From CAZLYF01 sp964586835 (GTDB lineage Bacteria > Bacillota > Clostridia > Christensenellales > Aristaeellaceae), in assembly GCA_964586835.1 (NCBI GenBank), contig CAZPIC010000050.1, positions 1 to 13,414 of the forward strand: 13,414 nucleotides of DNA, written 5' to 3'. The notes beneath the pieces were generated by a model. It did no database searches, was not told the origin of the DNA, and saw only the letters and a list, made by a program, of their open reading frames with translations. The position numbers were made by a program, and so were the translations under genes. The first letter of the stretch is position 1, and each line of letters begins with the position of its first letter. Shown here piece after piece: positions 6,223-13,414 of this stretch.

Positions 6223-6684
6223 CACAGGGGATGCAAAGAGACGAATGTCCGTAATCAGTGAGTCGCCTGTATGCAACATACGAAGTTCAAAATCGGAGGC
6301 ACAGAGGGCAGAGGAGCGAAGGAAGCCTTGGTGGACACTGGTTGTGAAAACGGGGCTGCGCTTGAAAAGGGATCAGGAAGCCCGCCTTCTTGAGGGGCGC
6401 TTCATGATCGTCAAAGGTATCTGTGGTGTTTTCATGCTCTTTCCCCTTTCCGGATGATTCAAAGGCATTCAAGCTTTGTAACATTGAATCGACTTTCTTT
6501 TCACCCTGCACTGGGGTAGGCATTGCTTCAGGCAGGGCAGCGGTAAGTGGACTTGGTAGCAGCCGTGTCACAGGAGGGAGGATGGCCAAGTTGGCCTGTT
6601 TCGCGTCCCGGAAAGATTTATTCTCCAGCCTCATCCGCTTCCCGGAGACTGAACCCAGACATCATGGAAGCCGGGATCCGCAGG
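6223..6684. other. Intergenic region between the ABC operon and the 218-residue gene
   Basis: I see no supported gene. A minus-strand ATG frame of 115 codons (6634-6287) follows the ABC gene, but it lacks a good ribosome binding site and is unlike a folded protein. Small symmetric elements occur: GTATG/CATAC at 6269-6281, and GGCCAA/TTGGCC with a one-base spacer at about 6583-6595. Downstream of the ABC stop an imperfect hairpin (CCGGCTTCC with GGAAGCGG, one bulge, long loop) is possible, but without a T-run, so the end of the operon's transcript is not defined. Confidence 0.35.
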
Positions 6685-8550
6685 CTACGCGGCCAATTCG
6701 AACTGACTGTTGTACAGTTCCGCGTAATACGTGCCCTTTTGAAGCAGGCTCGTGTGTGTTCCGCTTTCCAGGATTTTCCCGTCTTTCATGACCAGGATCA
6801 AGTCGGCGTTCTTGATGGTGGACAAACGATGGGCAATCACAAAGGAGGTGCGTCCCTGCATTAACTGGTCCATGGCCGCCTGGATAAGCTGTTCGGTGCG
6901 GGTGTCCACGTTGCTGGTCGCTTCATCCAGGATAAGCATGGGGGCATTTTGAATCATAGCCCGTGCAATCGTAACAAGCTGTTTTTGTCCCTGAGAGAGG
7001 TTGGCTTTATCATTGAGCAGCGTATCGTATCCTTGGGGCAGTGTGTTGATAAAGTGATGCAGACCCACGGCCTTACAGACAGAGATCACCTGCTCTTCCG
7101 TCACACCTTGCTTGCAGTAGATGATGTTCTCTTTGATGGTCCCCTCAAAGAGCCAGGTGTCCTGCAGGACCATGCCAAACTGATCATGTACATCCCCACG
7201 CGGGACCTGGCTGACAGGGAGACCATCCAGCAGGATCTCTCCGCTGTCCAGGTCATAAAAGCGCATCAGCAGGTTGACCATGGTGGTTTTGCCCGCGCCT
7301 GTTGGGCCAACGATGGCTACCTTCTGTCCAGCCTTCACGACTGCTGAAAAATCGTGGATGATGGTCTTGTCGCGGGTATAGCCAAAGCGGACATGGCGGA
7401 ACTCCACATTGCCCTTCACCTGTCCCAGCCGCTGTGTTTTTGTGCTTTCATCGGGCATTTCTTCCTCATCAAAGAGCTCAAACACACGCTCACTGGCCGC
7501 TGCGGTTCTTTGCAGGTTCTGGAAAGCTTGAGCGAAGCCTGAAAGGGGCTGGGTGAACAGGCGAACGTACAGAATGAACGCAACGACTACACCAAAGCCG
7601 ATGGATCCGCTTGCAGTCAGGGACGCGCCCACTACACAGACAGCCACATAGCCAAAGTTGCCCACAAACATCATCAGGGGCATCATCAAGCCGGACATAA
7701 ACTGGCTTTTCCACCCGCTGTCATACAGCTTCAGGTTGATGCGCTCAAATACCTGCCGGGCTTCCTTTCCTCCGTTGTACGCCTTGACCACATTGTGCCC
7801 CGAAAAAACCTCTTCCACATGGCCGTTGGCCTCGCCCAGGTTCTGTTGCTGGCGAGCAAAGAATTTTTGCGATTTTGCCATGATAAGGCTCATAAGTGCG
7901 AAGCCAAACAGACTTGAGCCAATGGCGGTCAACGCCAGGATCCAGTTGTTGTAGAACATCATGAAGATGGAACCCACAAACAGCGTCGCGGAGGAAACGA
8001 GGGTGCCAAGGCTTTGGTTGAGGGTCATTCCAATGGTGTCCACATCGTTGGTGACGCGGCTGAGAACGTCGCCATAGCTGACTCTGTCAAAATACTTCAG
8101 TGGCAGGAGGTTGATTTTTCGGGAGATGTCGGAGCGCAGGTTTTTGCTCATTCTCTGTGTGACCGTTGCCATGATATAGCTTTGTATGAAGCTCAGAAGG
8201 GCCGAGCCTGCGTAGAGCACGACCAGCAATAGAGCGGTGCTTTTTACCGCGGGCAGGTTGATCGCGCGGATGGAAGGCAGGCCATTGACAAGGGAAGGAA
8301 GTCCCTTCATGATTTCATTCGTGATTTCTTTAAACAGATCCGGACCAATGATCTGAAGCACGGTGCCAACCGCCGCCAGTGCGAGCGCGATCGCCACCGC
8401 GAGTATATGGTTTTTCCCAAAGGCCATCAGTTTGCCCAGCGCCGCCCTGAAGTCCTTTGGCTTTTCAGCCGGGCCTCCCATGTGAGGCGGTCCGAAACCG
8501 GGCCCGCGGGTGGCTCTTCCATCCCTTTTACGACCGGTTTGTTCACTCAT
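6685..8550 (-). CDS. ABC exporter half-transporter 2 (canonical ATPase half of a heterodimer)
   Basis: A 621-residue type IV ABC exporter subunit: a cytoplasmic Gly/Pro-rich N-terminal tail (about 1-35), a six-helix transmembrane domain (about 45-350), then a nucleotide-binding domain. Walker A is GPTGAGKT (415-422, Lys421). Walker B ends in LDE with Asp542 and catalytic Glu543. The switch histidine is His574 in 'VIAHRLST'. The signature motif is LSQGQ (518-522) in place of LSGGQ. This matches the LmrD/BmrD side of heterodimeric multidrug exporters: full catalytic residues but an altered signature that faces the partner's degenerate site. Likely role: ATP-driven export of drugs or lipophilic compounds across the cytoplasmic membrane; the substrate is unknown. 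Its ATG overlaps the partner's stop as ATGA (8547-8550), with GAGGAGG about 10 bases upstream, indicating coupled equal expression. Confidence 0.93.
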   Translation of the reverse strand: MSEQTGRKRDGRATRGPGFGPPHMGGPAEKPKDFRAALGKLMAFGKNHILAVAIALALAAVGTVLQIIGPDLFKEITNEIMKGLPSLVNGLPSIRAINLPAVKSTALLLVVLYAGSALLSFIQSYIMATVTQRMSKNLRSDISRKINLLPLKYFDRVSYGDVLSRVTNDVDTIGMTLNQSLGTLVSSATLFVGSIFMMFYNNWILALTAIGSSLFGFALMSLIMAKSQKFFARQQQNLGEANGHVEEVFSGHNVVKAYNGGKEARQVFERINLKLYDSGWKSQFMSGLMMPLMMFVGNFGYVAVCVVGASLTASGSIGFGVVVAFILYVRLFTQPLSGFAQAFQNLQRTAAASERVFELFDEEEMPDESTKTQRLGQVKGNVEFRHVRFGYTRDKTIIHDFSAVVKAGQKVAIVGPTGAGKTTMVNLLMRFYDLDSGEILLDGLPVSQVPRGDVHDQFGMVLQDTWLFEGTIKENIIYCKQGVTEEQVISVCKAVGLHHFINTLPQGYDTLLNDKANLSQGQKQLVTIARAMIQNAPMLILDEATSNVDTRTEQLIQAAMDQLMQGRTSFVIAHRLSTIKNADLILVMKDGKILESGTHTSLLQKGTYYAELYNSQFELAA

Positions 8551-10307
8551 GACGCAAGTTCCTCCTCAGACAACTGGCTCTCGGCAATCTGCCGGTATAT
8601 CTCGCACGTGCGCAACAGGTCCCTGTGTTTTCCTTTGCCTACGATTCTTCCGTCGTCTATGACAACGATCTGGTCAGCGTCCATGACGGTGCCGATTCTC
8701 TGGGCGACGATCATGCTGGTCACGCCCGCAGTATGCTTTTTTAGCGCACTGCGCAGCGCCCTGTCCGTCTTGTAATCCAGTGCGGAGAAAGAATCGTCAA
8801 AGATGTATATCTCCGGCTTTCGGCAGATTGCCCGGGCGATGGCCAGCCTTTGCTTTTGCCCGCCGGAAACATTGGCTCCGCCCTGTGCGAGCTCCGCTTC
8901 AACCCCGCCTTCCATGGCCTCGACGAAGGCTGCGCCCTGTGCAAGAGCGATGGCCTGTTTGACTTCTTCCTCTGAAAACCCATTCCCTCCATTGTCGCCG
9001 TAAGCAACGTTGGAGTAAACCGTTCCCCGAAACAATACGGCCCTCTGTGGCACGTAGCCGATCTTATTGCGCAGCGCTTCCTGGGCGTATTCCTGGGCGT
9101 TGATGCCGTCGATCAGGACCTCCCCCTCCGTCGGATCGAAAAAACGTGGGACCAGGTTGATCAGCGTGGATTTGCCACTGCCCGTGGATCCGATGAAGGC
9201 AATGGTCTCCCCCTGCTTCACTGTGAAACTGATATCCTTCAGCACATAGTCGGCAGCATCGGGGTATTTGAAGCCGACAAGGCGGAATTCAACCTCTCCC
9301 TTCATGCCCGGTAGCCCCTCTGTTTTCGCCCCGTCCAGGATGGTGGGCTCAGTATCCAGAACTTCATTGATGCGCTTGGCAGAAACACTGGCGCGAGGGA
9401 ACATGATGAAAAACAGGATAGACATCATGAAGGACATAATGACCTGCATGGAATAGCTGGAGAAGACCACCATATTGGAAAATAACGTGAGCTTTTCCAT
9501 GATCCCGGCTGCGTTGATCAGATAGGCGCCAATCCAATAGATGGCAAGGGACAGCCCTGACATGACCAGCATCATGGCCGGCATCATGACGGACATGGCG
9601 CGGCTTGTGTACAGCTGGGTGGCGGTCAGTTCCGCATTGGCTTTCTCGAACTTCTGCTCCTGGTAGCTTTCAGCGTTATAGGCCCTGACCACGCGAAGCC
9701 CCGTCAGGTTTTCGCGGGTGGCACGGTTCAGGTTGTCAATTAGCTCCTGCATTCGCTTGAACTTGGGCAGGACAAAGAACATGATGAAGGAGATCAAAAC
9801 TACGATCACTGAGACGGCCGCCCCTGTCATGAGCGTCCATTCAAAGCCCTTCCCCATGATCTTTGTGATAGCCCACACAGCAGTGATCGGCGCCTTGATG
9901 ATGAGCTGTAGGCCCATGGTGATCAGCATCTGCACCTGGGTTACGTCGTTGGTGGAACGGGTAATCAGGCTGTCGGTGGAAAAATGGTTGATCTGCTCCA
10001 TGGAAAAGGATTCGACCTTGTTAAACAACAGGCTGCGCAAGCGCCTTGAAAACGTTGCAGCGATCCGGGCGACGATATAGCCAACCATGATCGCTGCAGC
10101 CAGGCTGCCTAGGGTGCACAGCAGCATCTTGCCGCCAGCAATCCAGATATCTCCCATGGCGCTGCCCGGTGTCTGTACCAGCCGGGTGATTTCGGCCATA
10201 TATTCCGGTGCTTTCAGGTCAAGCCAGACCTGCGACACAATGAATACAAGGCTGACAAAGGCCATGATCCACTCTTTTGTTTTCAGGTACTTGAGCATTT
10301 TTGCCAC
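8547..10307 (-). CDS. ABC exporter half-transporter 1 (degenerate ATPase half of a heterodimer)
   Basis: A 586-residue ABC exporter subunit with a six-helix transmembrane domain (about 10-310) and a nucleotide-binding domain (about 335-580). Walker A is GSTGSGKS (373-380, Lys379) and the signature is an intact VSGGQ (480-484). The catalytic glutamate after Walker B is replaced by Asp505 ('IYIFDDS'), and the switch histidine by Gln536 ('IVAQRIGT'). These changes mark the LmrC/BmrC type half, whose own site binds but poorly hydrolyses ATP, while its good signature completes the partner's active site. The GTG start at 10307 is favoured by AAGGAGG at 10323-10317, 9 bases upstream. It lies 72 bases after the MarR gene and overlaps the second half-transporter by 4 bases, so all three form one operon. 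Confidence 0.93.
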   Translation of the reverse strand: MAKMLKYLKTKEWIMAFVSLVFIVSQVWLDLKAPEYMAEITRLVQTPGSAMGDIWIAGGKMLLCTLGSLAAAIMVGYIVARIAATFSRRLRSLLFNKVESFSMEQINHFSTDSLITRSTNDVTQVQMLITMGLQLIIKAPITAVWAITKIMGKGFEWTLMTGAAVSVIVVLISFIMFFVLPKFKRMQELIDNLNRATRENLTGLRVVRAYNAESYQEQKFEKANAELTATQLYTSRAMSVMMPAMMLVMSGLSLAIYWIGAYLINAAGIMEKLTLFSNMVVFSSYSMQVIMSFMMSILFFIMFPRASVSAKRINEVLDTEPTILDGAKTEGLPGMKGEVEFRLVGFKYPDAADYVLKDISFTVKQGETIAFIGSTGSGKSTLINLVPRFFDPTEGEVLIDGINAQEYAQEALRNKIGYVPQRAVLFRGTVYSNVAYGDNGGNGFSEEEVKQAIALAQGAAFVEAMEGGVEAELAQGGANVSGGQKQRLAIARAICRKPEIYIFDDSFSALDYKTDRALRSALKKHTAGVTSMIVAQRIGTVMDADQIVVIDDGRIVGKGKHRDLLRTCEIYRQIAESQLSEEELAS

Positions 10308-10379
10308 CGTGAGCTTCCTCCTTGACGCACGCGTTAAGAAAACATAGCTGGACGCCTCGCCCGTCCTCCACTGTCAGCT

Positions 10380-10850
10380 TCAGGGCTTCATCGTTCCGGC
10401 AGGACAATCCATGTCCGGGAAATCAGGTTCAGGCATATGGCATCGGGCGATCTCGACGAAGCGCTTGAGGAGTCTGACATATTCCCTGGCGTCCTGCTCA
10501 CCCATCTGGGTGAGCACATAGCGCAGGTGATGTCGCATATGTTCAAGCAAACCCCTTACCCGGTCGCGTCCGGCATCAGTGATTGTCACCAGGACGTTTC
10601 GACGGTTGAGAGGATCGACCTTTCGGCGGACCTGTTCCTTTTTTTCAAGGCTTCGCAACACGGCGGAAATCCTGGCTGTGCTGCTTTGCAGCGCCTCGCT
10701 CAGCTCTGAGGGTAGGGCTGGGGAATCCCTTTCCGCCAGGTACCTGAGGATAAACAGCTCTCCCTTGCCTGGGCGGCTATAGGCAATCATCATTTTGTTG
10801 TTGGCCATAATGGCCCCCAGCTCGTCTGCCAACTCGTCGATCGCGCTCAA
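10380..10850 (-). CDS. MarR family transcriptional regulator, probable repressor of the ABC operon
   Basis: A 156-residue winged helix-turn-helix regulator. Helices at both ends would form the dimer interface. The central DNA-binding part contains 'LPSELSEALQSSTARISAVL' followed by the wing 'RRKVDPLNRRNVLVTIT' with the conserved D-x3-R-type turn, then 'DAGRDRV'. The start is most likely a TTG at 10850: GGGGAG sits 7 bases upstream and the resulting length is typical of MarR. An ATG-start frame from 10901 would add 17 residues that overlap the palindrome and has no ribosome binding site. It is the first gene of the operon with the two ABC half-transporters. The palindrome at 10897-10921 directly downstream of the -10 box argues for autorepression released by a small-molecule ligand, probably a transporter substrate. 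Confidence 0.9.
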   Translation of the reverse strand: MSAIDELADELGAIMANNKMMIAYSRPGKGELFILRYLAERDSPALPSELSEALQSSTARISAVLRSLEKKEQVRRKVDPLNRRNVLVTITDAGRDRVRGLLEHMRHHLRYVLTQMGEQDAREYVRLLKRFVEIARCHMPEPDFPDMDCPAGTMKP

Positions 10851-10896
10851 GACATTTCTCCCCTTTTCGATCCTGCACTGCCCGACTTCAAATGAA

Positions 10897-10921
10897 AACA
10901 CTGTTAGAAATTAACAGTGTT
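10897..10921. promoter_or_regulatory. MarR operator candidate
   Basis: AACACTGTTA (10897-10906) and TAACAGTGTT (10912-10921) form a perfect 10-bp inverted repeat with a 5-base spacer. It covers the expected transcription start, beginning 3 bases downstream of the -10 box, and lies 47 bases before the MarR start codon. A dimeric MarR protein bound here would block initiation. Confidence 0.75.
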
Positions 10922-10924
10922 AGG

Positions 10925-10953
10925 ATGTTATCACGCCGTTTGCTCCCGGTCAA
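10925..10953 (-). promoter_or_regulatory. Sigma-70 type promoter of the marR-ABC operon
   Basis: On the minus strand TTGACC (10953-10948) and TAACAT (10930-10925) are separated by exactly 17 bases. The -35 matches five of six consensus bases and the -10 four of six. Position just upstream of the palindrome and of the marR gene supports the call. Confidence 0.7.
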
Positions 10954-11157
10954 CAGCGCAACAAAGATTCTTTCTTCTTTCTTACCTGTATGGACTTAAG
11001 TCCCATAGGTTCATACCCGCCCAGCTTCAACTTCCTTAAAAACAACGGGACGATCTGTCTGGAACATACCCATCGGGACCGTTTGTTCTGGGGACGATAG
11101 AGACAACGGATGTAACGCGAAAGGCTCATCCGATTGAACAGAGGGGATGCTACCGAC

Positions 11158-11199
11158 GCAACCCTCAAGCACCACTCGTCTGCGGGGTTTGAGGGCTGC
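11158..11199 (-). other. Hairpin downstream of the transposase gene
   Basis: On the minus strand GCAGCCCTCAA pairs with TTGAGGGTTGC: 11 bp with one G-U pair and a 20-base loop, about 50 bases after the transposase stop. On the plus strand the same position would be an A-C mismatch, so the structure is better in transposase-sense RNA. There is no T-run. Confidence 0.35.
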
Positions 11200-11245
11200 A
11201 TGGATCGAGATCAGATGGTCTGGATTCTTCCGCGATGAGAGGTCA

Positions 11246-12394
11246 TCAGCCTTCAACGGGGAGGACTTCATCTATCGCGCGGGGCCATCGATACACCGAT
11301 GGCTCGCTGTTGGCCTGCGCGATGTGGTCATTGATCCGTTCAATCAGCTCTTCTTTTGTTTGAACACGAAGCCCTCCGAGCAAGCCGCGCGTCATTTTGC
11401 CAAAGAGGCTTTCTATCAGGTTCAGCCAGGAGCCGTGTTTCGGGTTCAGAACAAATTCAAAGCGGCCGGGAATCGTTTCCAGATAGTTGCGTAGCTTCTT
11501 AGGTGTACGAATCGCACGAGGATCCATGATGATTTGTATCTTATCGCTGGACCGGAAATTTTTATTCAAAGCCTTGAGAAAGGCAACAAAATCTGCGGTT
11601 TTGTTCGTGTCGCTGAATCGCAGGACAACTCTGCCCGTTTGCAGATCAATGCCGGCTAATAGGAACGCCGTATCCAGGCGACTGTACTCACGGGGTGAGG
11701 CTTCGCCTCCATGAGCTGCTGGCGGCAGAGGGCTGTCATTTGCGCTTGGTGCCACTTGGATGCCAGGATTCGTGCTATAGGAGAGGCATTGTGCCACCTG
11801 TTCCTCGTCCGGCCATATGACAATCCCATCCTCGTTATATAGAAGCTCGATTTGTTTACAGATCATAAGGACTTCGCGTGTCGTTGACTCGGGCTGTGAA
11901 ACGCGTCTTTCCAGGTAATAACGGAGGCGTTGCGACTTGCTTTGCACCTCGTCCAGTATGGTCCACACCTTTGACAGGGCCACATCCTGAAGCTCTGCAA
12001 AACCAGCTTCCACACAGGTTTTACGGATATGTTTTCTGAGCCTTGCAATGGTCCACAGCGGCTGTGGATACCCGAAGTCAGATGGCTTCTGACAGGCGGT
12101 GTTCCTCACCCAGTCCTTGGCTGCATCGCTGATAAGCGCAGGGCGCCCTGTCCTTGAATTGTCCGCCAGGGCATACTCCCATCCTGCTTCGCGATACTTT
12201 TTTATACAAAGAATGACAGAAGGACGGCTAAGCCCTACCGCTTGAGCAATGCTATTTTGCGTTTCTCCGTTCGCAGCCAGCAGCAATATTGTTGCGCGCC
12301 GTACACGCCTTGCTTCTTCTGACTGCGAATTCGCGATGTTCTGCAAAGCGCTTCTGTCCTGGTCTGACAGGACAATGGTCTTTGCTCTGCTCAT
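11246..12394 (-). CDS. IS630 family transposase
   Basis: A 382-residue DDE transposase for cut-and-paste movement, normally into TA targets. The N-terminal third holds a Tc1/mariner-like helix-turn-helix ('QNSIAQAVGLSRPSVILCIKKY') and a second helical domain. The catalytic core shows the first Asp196 ('WPDEEQ'), a strand 'FLLAGIDLQTGRVVL', the second Asp291 ('IIMDPRA') and Glu328 in 'HGSWLNLIESLFGKMTR', with 36 residues between the last two, as expected. The second Asp is followed by Pro where the family usually has Asn (DN..H), a small variant. Start: ATG at 12394 has GGAGG 8 bases upstream (12407-12403); an ATG five codons earlier would contain that site. The frame is intact, so the element may be active. 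It sits upstream of, and in the same orientation as, the marR operon without disrupting it. Confidence 0.92.
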   Translation of the reverse strand: MSRAKTIVLSDQDRSALQNIANSQSEEARRVRRATILLLAANGETQNSIAQAVGLSRPSVILCIKKYREAGWEYALADNSRTGRPALISDAAKDWVRNTACQKPSDFGYPQPLWTIARLRKHIRKTCVEAGFAELQDVALSKVWTILDEVQSKSQRLRYYLERRVSQPESTTREVLMICKQIELLYNEDGIVIWPDEEQVAQCLSYSTNPGIQVAPSANDSPLPPAAHGGEASPREYSRLDTAFLLAGIDLQTGRVVLRFSDTNKTADFVAFLKALNKNFRSSDKIQIIMDPRAIRTPKKLRNYLETIPGRFEFVLNPKHGSWLNLIESLFGKMTRGLLGGLRVQTKEELIERINDHIAQANSEPSVYRWPRAIDEVLPVEG

Positions 12395-12692
12395 GGGTTG
12401 ATCCTCCAACTAAAGTGCGAAATTGAATATTGCGTGGAACGTCCCTTGTAAAACAATTCAGAGAAAGTTGCGGCAGCTTCCTGAAAAGGAGGAGTGCGGC
12501 ATCGTTGTCGGCAGGAAACTCATTACGGCGTCAGAAGTACTTTCACAAACGGTTGCAGAGCAGGTTCCAAAAAAGAGCTTCCATCGCTCTTTCCAGGCCA
12601 TGATAGCACCAAAACACGGAAATTGCTTGTAGACGACAGGAATAAGCAAGCCGAAAGATAAAGTACATCGGCCAGCCATCAGATCCCCTTGA

Positions 12693-12995
12693 TCATCCGA
12701 GCCTCGTCCCTGGCCCTGGGCTGAGATGCGGGAACGATTTCAATCTCAGGAAATAGGGCTGGCCTTCGAGGACTATCCTTGCAGAACAGGCTCGGTTGAT
12801 CCCATCATCCCAGTGAGGCGAAATAAACTGGCTGTCTGTGAACATGGCTCTAGCGGTCTTCAGGTTTGAACACAGCGATAAGGCCTTGTTCCCGACATGC
12901 ACGATGATTCCATGCAAACTGCCCTGAAAGTGAATAGCAAAGAGCGTCTGATGATCCTCATTTCCTTTGAGCTTGCTCGTAACGGCTGTGATCAT
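12693..12995 (-). CDS. Hypothetical small protein
   Basis: A 100-residue frame that I do not recognise. The first 80 residues read like a folded protein ('TLFAIHFQGSLHGIIVHVGNKA' shows beta-strand alternation; 'FTDSQFISPHWDDGI' follows), while the last 15 are Pro/Gly-rich and less convincing. There is no signal peptide. The ATG at 12995 has only GGAT close to the codon and overlaps, as ATGA, the stop of a short upstream frame (12992-13117), so translational coupling is possible. No transposase similarity was noticed. It could be a short gene or part of a decayed one. Confidence 0.4.
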   Translation of the reverse strand: MITAVTSKLKGNEDHQTLFAIHFQGSLHGIIVHVGNKALSLCSNLKTARAMFTDSQFISPHWDDGINRACSARIVLEGQPYFLRLKSFPHLSPGPGTRLG

Positions 12996-13117
12996 ATCCT
13001 ATCCCAGAGCAATGTTCTGACTGCGTGGTCAACAAGGGTCTGCTGCCGATCATATCGACACACTTGAGCGTTTAAGCCTCCTATACTCAGACGATTTTGA
13101 CAAGTTCTTGCGCACAA
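12992..13117 (-). CDS. Possible small ORF or read-through segment
   Basis: A 41-residue frame from a TTG at 13117 ending at the TGA that overlaps the next ATG. It contains 'YDRQQTLVDHAVRTLLWDRI', which is protein-like. The frame is also open, with no further stop, back to the TGA at 13139-13141 that ends the preceding ORF, so the two could be pieces of one gene split by a nonsense codon. The ribosome binding site before TTG is poor, although AGGAGG occurs inside the frame near 13077-13082. Weak evidence overall. Confidence 0.2.
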   Translation of the reverse strand: MCARTCQNRLSIGGLNAQVCRYDRQQTLVDHAVRTLLWDRI

Positions 13118-13138
13118 TGCACTTTCTGGTGGATTTAA

Positions 13139-13309
13139 TCAGGCAAGTGATTCCTTGACGTAAGGGATGCGAAGGTTGATGGTGGCACCATTCTTCTGAT
13201 GCGCCCGTTTCCGTATCTCTTTGTTACCGCCCTCAAGGAAGGCCTGAAAAAATCCGCGCTCCGGCTGACGAAGCATTGCGGTTTTCTGCGGCAGCGTATC
13301 GCGCTTTAT
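13139..13309 (-). CDS. Small basic ORF with promoter and ribosome binding site but an ATA start
   Basis: A 56-codon frame of unknown family, basic and helical in look ('MLRQPERGFFQAFLEGGNKE', then 'IRKRAHQKNGATINLRIPYV'). Upstream on the minus strand are a good promoter (13396-13368) and AAGGAG (13320-13315) spaced 5 bases from an ATA codon at 13309, where an ATG would be expected. The frame is open further to 13396, but the ATGs there fall in or next to the promoter. The first internal ATG is residue 12 of this frame (13276), without its own ribosome binding site. Either ATA is used, or the start has mutated and the gene is dead, or the arrangement is chance. Confidence 0.35.
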   Translation of the reverse strand: MKRDTLPQKTAMLRQPERGFFQAFLEGGNKEIRKRAHQKNGATINLRIPYVKESLA

Positions 13310-13360
13310 GTTTACTCCTTCATACGCTTTGCATCCAGTTTTTATATTAAAACCGGCCGC

Positions 13361-13397
13361 ATAATGCATTATAGGCGAACAGATCAGGTTGCGCAAC
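13361..13397 (-). promoter_or_regulatory. Promoter with palindromic -35 and -10 regions
   Basis: On the minus strand TTGCGC (13396-13391) is followed after exactly 17 bases by a perfect TATAAT (13373-13368). The -35 lies within the palindrome GTTGCGCAAC (13388-13397) and the -10 overlaps the palindrome ATAATGCATTAT (13361-13372). It would drive the small minus-strand ORFs to its left. The two palindromes could be paired operator half-complexes. Confidence 0.6.
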
Positions 13398-13414
13398 TAG
13401 TCGGCGTACCTACC

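Larger units (their letters stand above)
11143..12448 (-). mobile_element. IS630-type insertion sequence (ends tentative)
   Basis: A transposase gene is present, so an insertion sequence is expected. Outside it, GGGGATGCTACCGACGCAA (11143-11161) resembles, as an imperfect inverted copy, the complement of TTGCGTGGAACGTCCCTTG (12430-12448): both read inward as GGGA-YG-YT-CC-ACGCAA with small gaps. These may be terminal repeats, which would give an element near 1.3 kb. I did not find flanking TA duplications at these points, and a competing partial match to the right end lies near 11041-11054, so the boundaries are uncertain. The sequence from 12449 to 12692 holds several overlapping short frames on both strands, none of which I can choose. 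Confidence 0.4.

Noticed and set aside
6287..6634. Minus-strand frame of 115 codons after the ABC operon
   Set aside because: Weak start context and low-complexity, Pro-rich composition without family features.
12423..12692. Overlapping short frames on both strands next to the IS (for example minus 12679-12458 with AAGGGG before its ATG)
   Set aside because: Several frames look equally plausible on opposite strands, so none can be chosen from sequence alone.

Overview
The window looks like a piece of a low-complexity, mid-GC (about half G+C) Bacillota chromosome, most likely a gut-type Clostridia. The evidence is the strong purine-rich ribosome binding sites, frequent TTG/GTG starts, an Ada-AlkA fusion, a Gram-positive type heterodimeric ABC exporter with a MarR repressor, and a clostridial-style GNAT and nitroreductase. 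No rRNA, tRNA, CRISPR array, phage module or replication origin was seen. All assignments come from reading motifs; no database search was possible.

Left part, plus strand. After about 430 bases with no supported gene comes a GNAT acetyltransferase (430-1116). A hairpin-rich spacer follows, then a small secreted protein (1484-1846) with a signal peptide and the cystatin/stefin signature QVVAG, ending in a perfect 13-bp hairpin. Next is an alkylation-damage pair: an Ada(N-terminal)-AraC-AlkA fusion glycosylase (2319-3785), followed 22 bases later by an alkyltransferase-like protein (3808-4170) whose acceptor cysteine is replaced by tryptophan. Together they can sense methylphosphotriesters, excise N-alkyl purines and bind O6-alkylguanine, but neither carries an O6-methyltransferase cysteine.

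Middle, minus strand. A nitroreductase gene is broken by at least three frame changes (4270-5157), yet it keeps its start, its ribosome binding site and a near-perfect 26-bp palindrome upstream. Then comes an unrecognised 218-residue protein (5501-6157) with a small inverted repeat upstream.

Right part, minus strand. A compact multidrug-type operon reads MarR regulator (10850-10380), ABC half-transporter 1 (10307-8547) and ABC half-transporter 2 (8550-6685), the last two overlapping by ATGA. Its promoter has a 17-bp spacer and runs straight into a 25-bp palindrome, so MarR autoregulation is the simplest reading. The two transporter halves carry complementary defects that give one degenerate and one canonical ATPase site. 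Upstream lies an IS630-type transposase (12394-11246) with an intact DDE triad. At the far right is a group of small, poorly supported minus-strand ORFs behind a good promoter; the first has a ribosome binding site but an ATA codon where the start should be.
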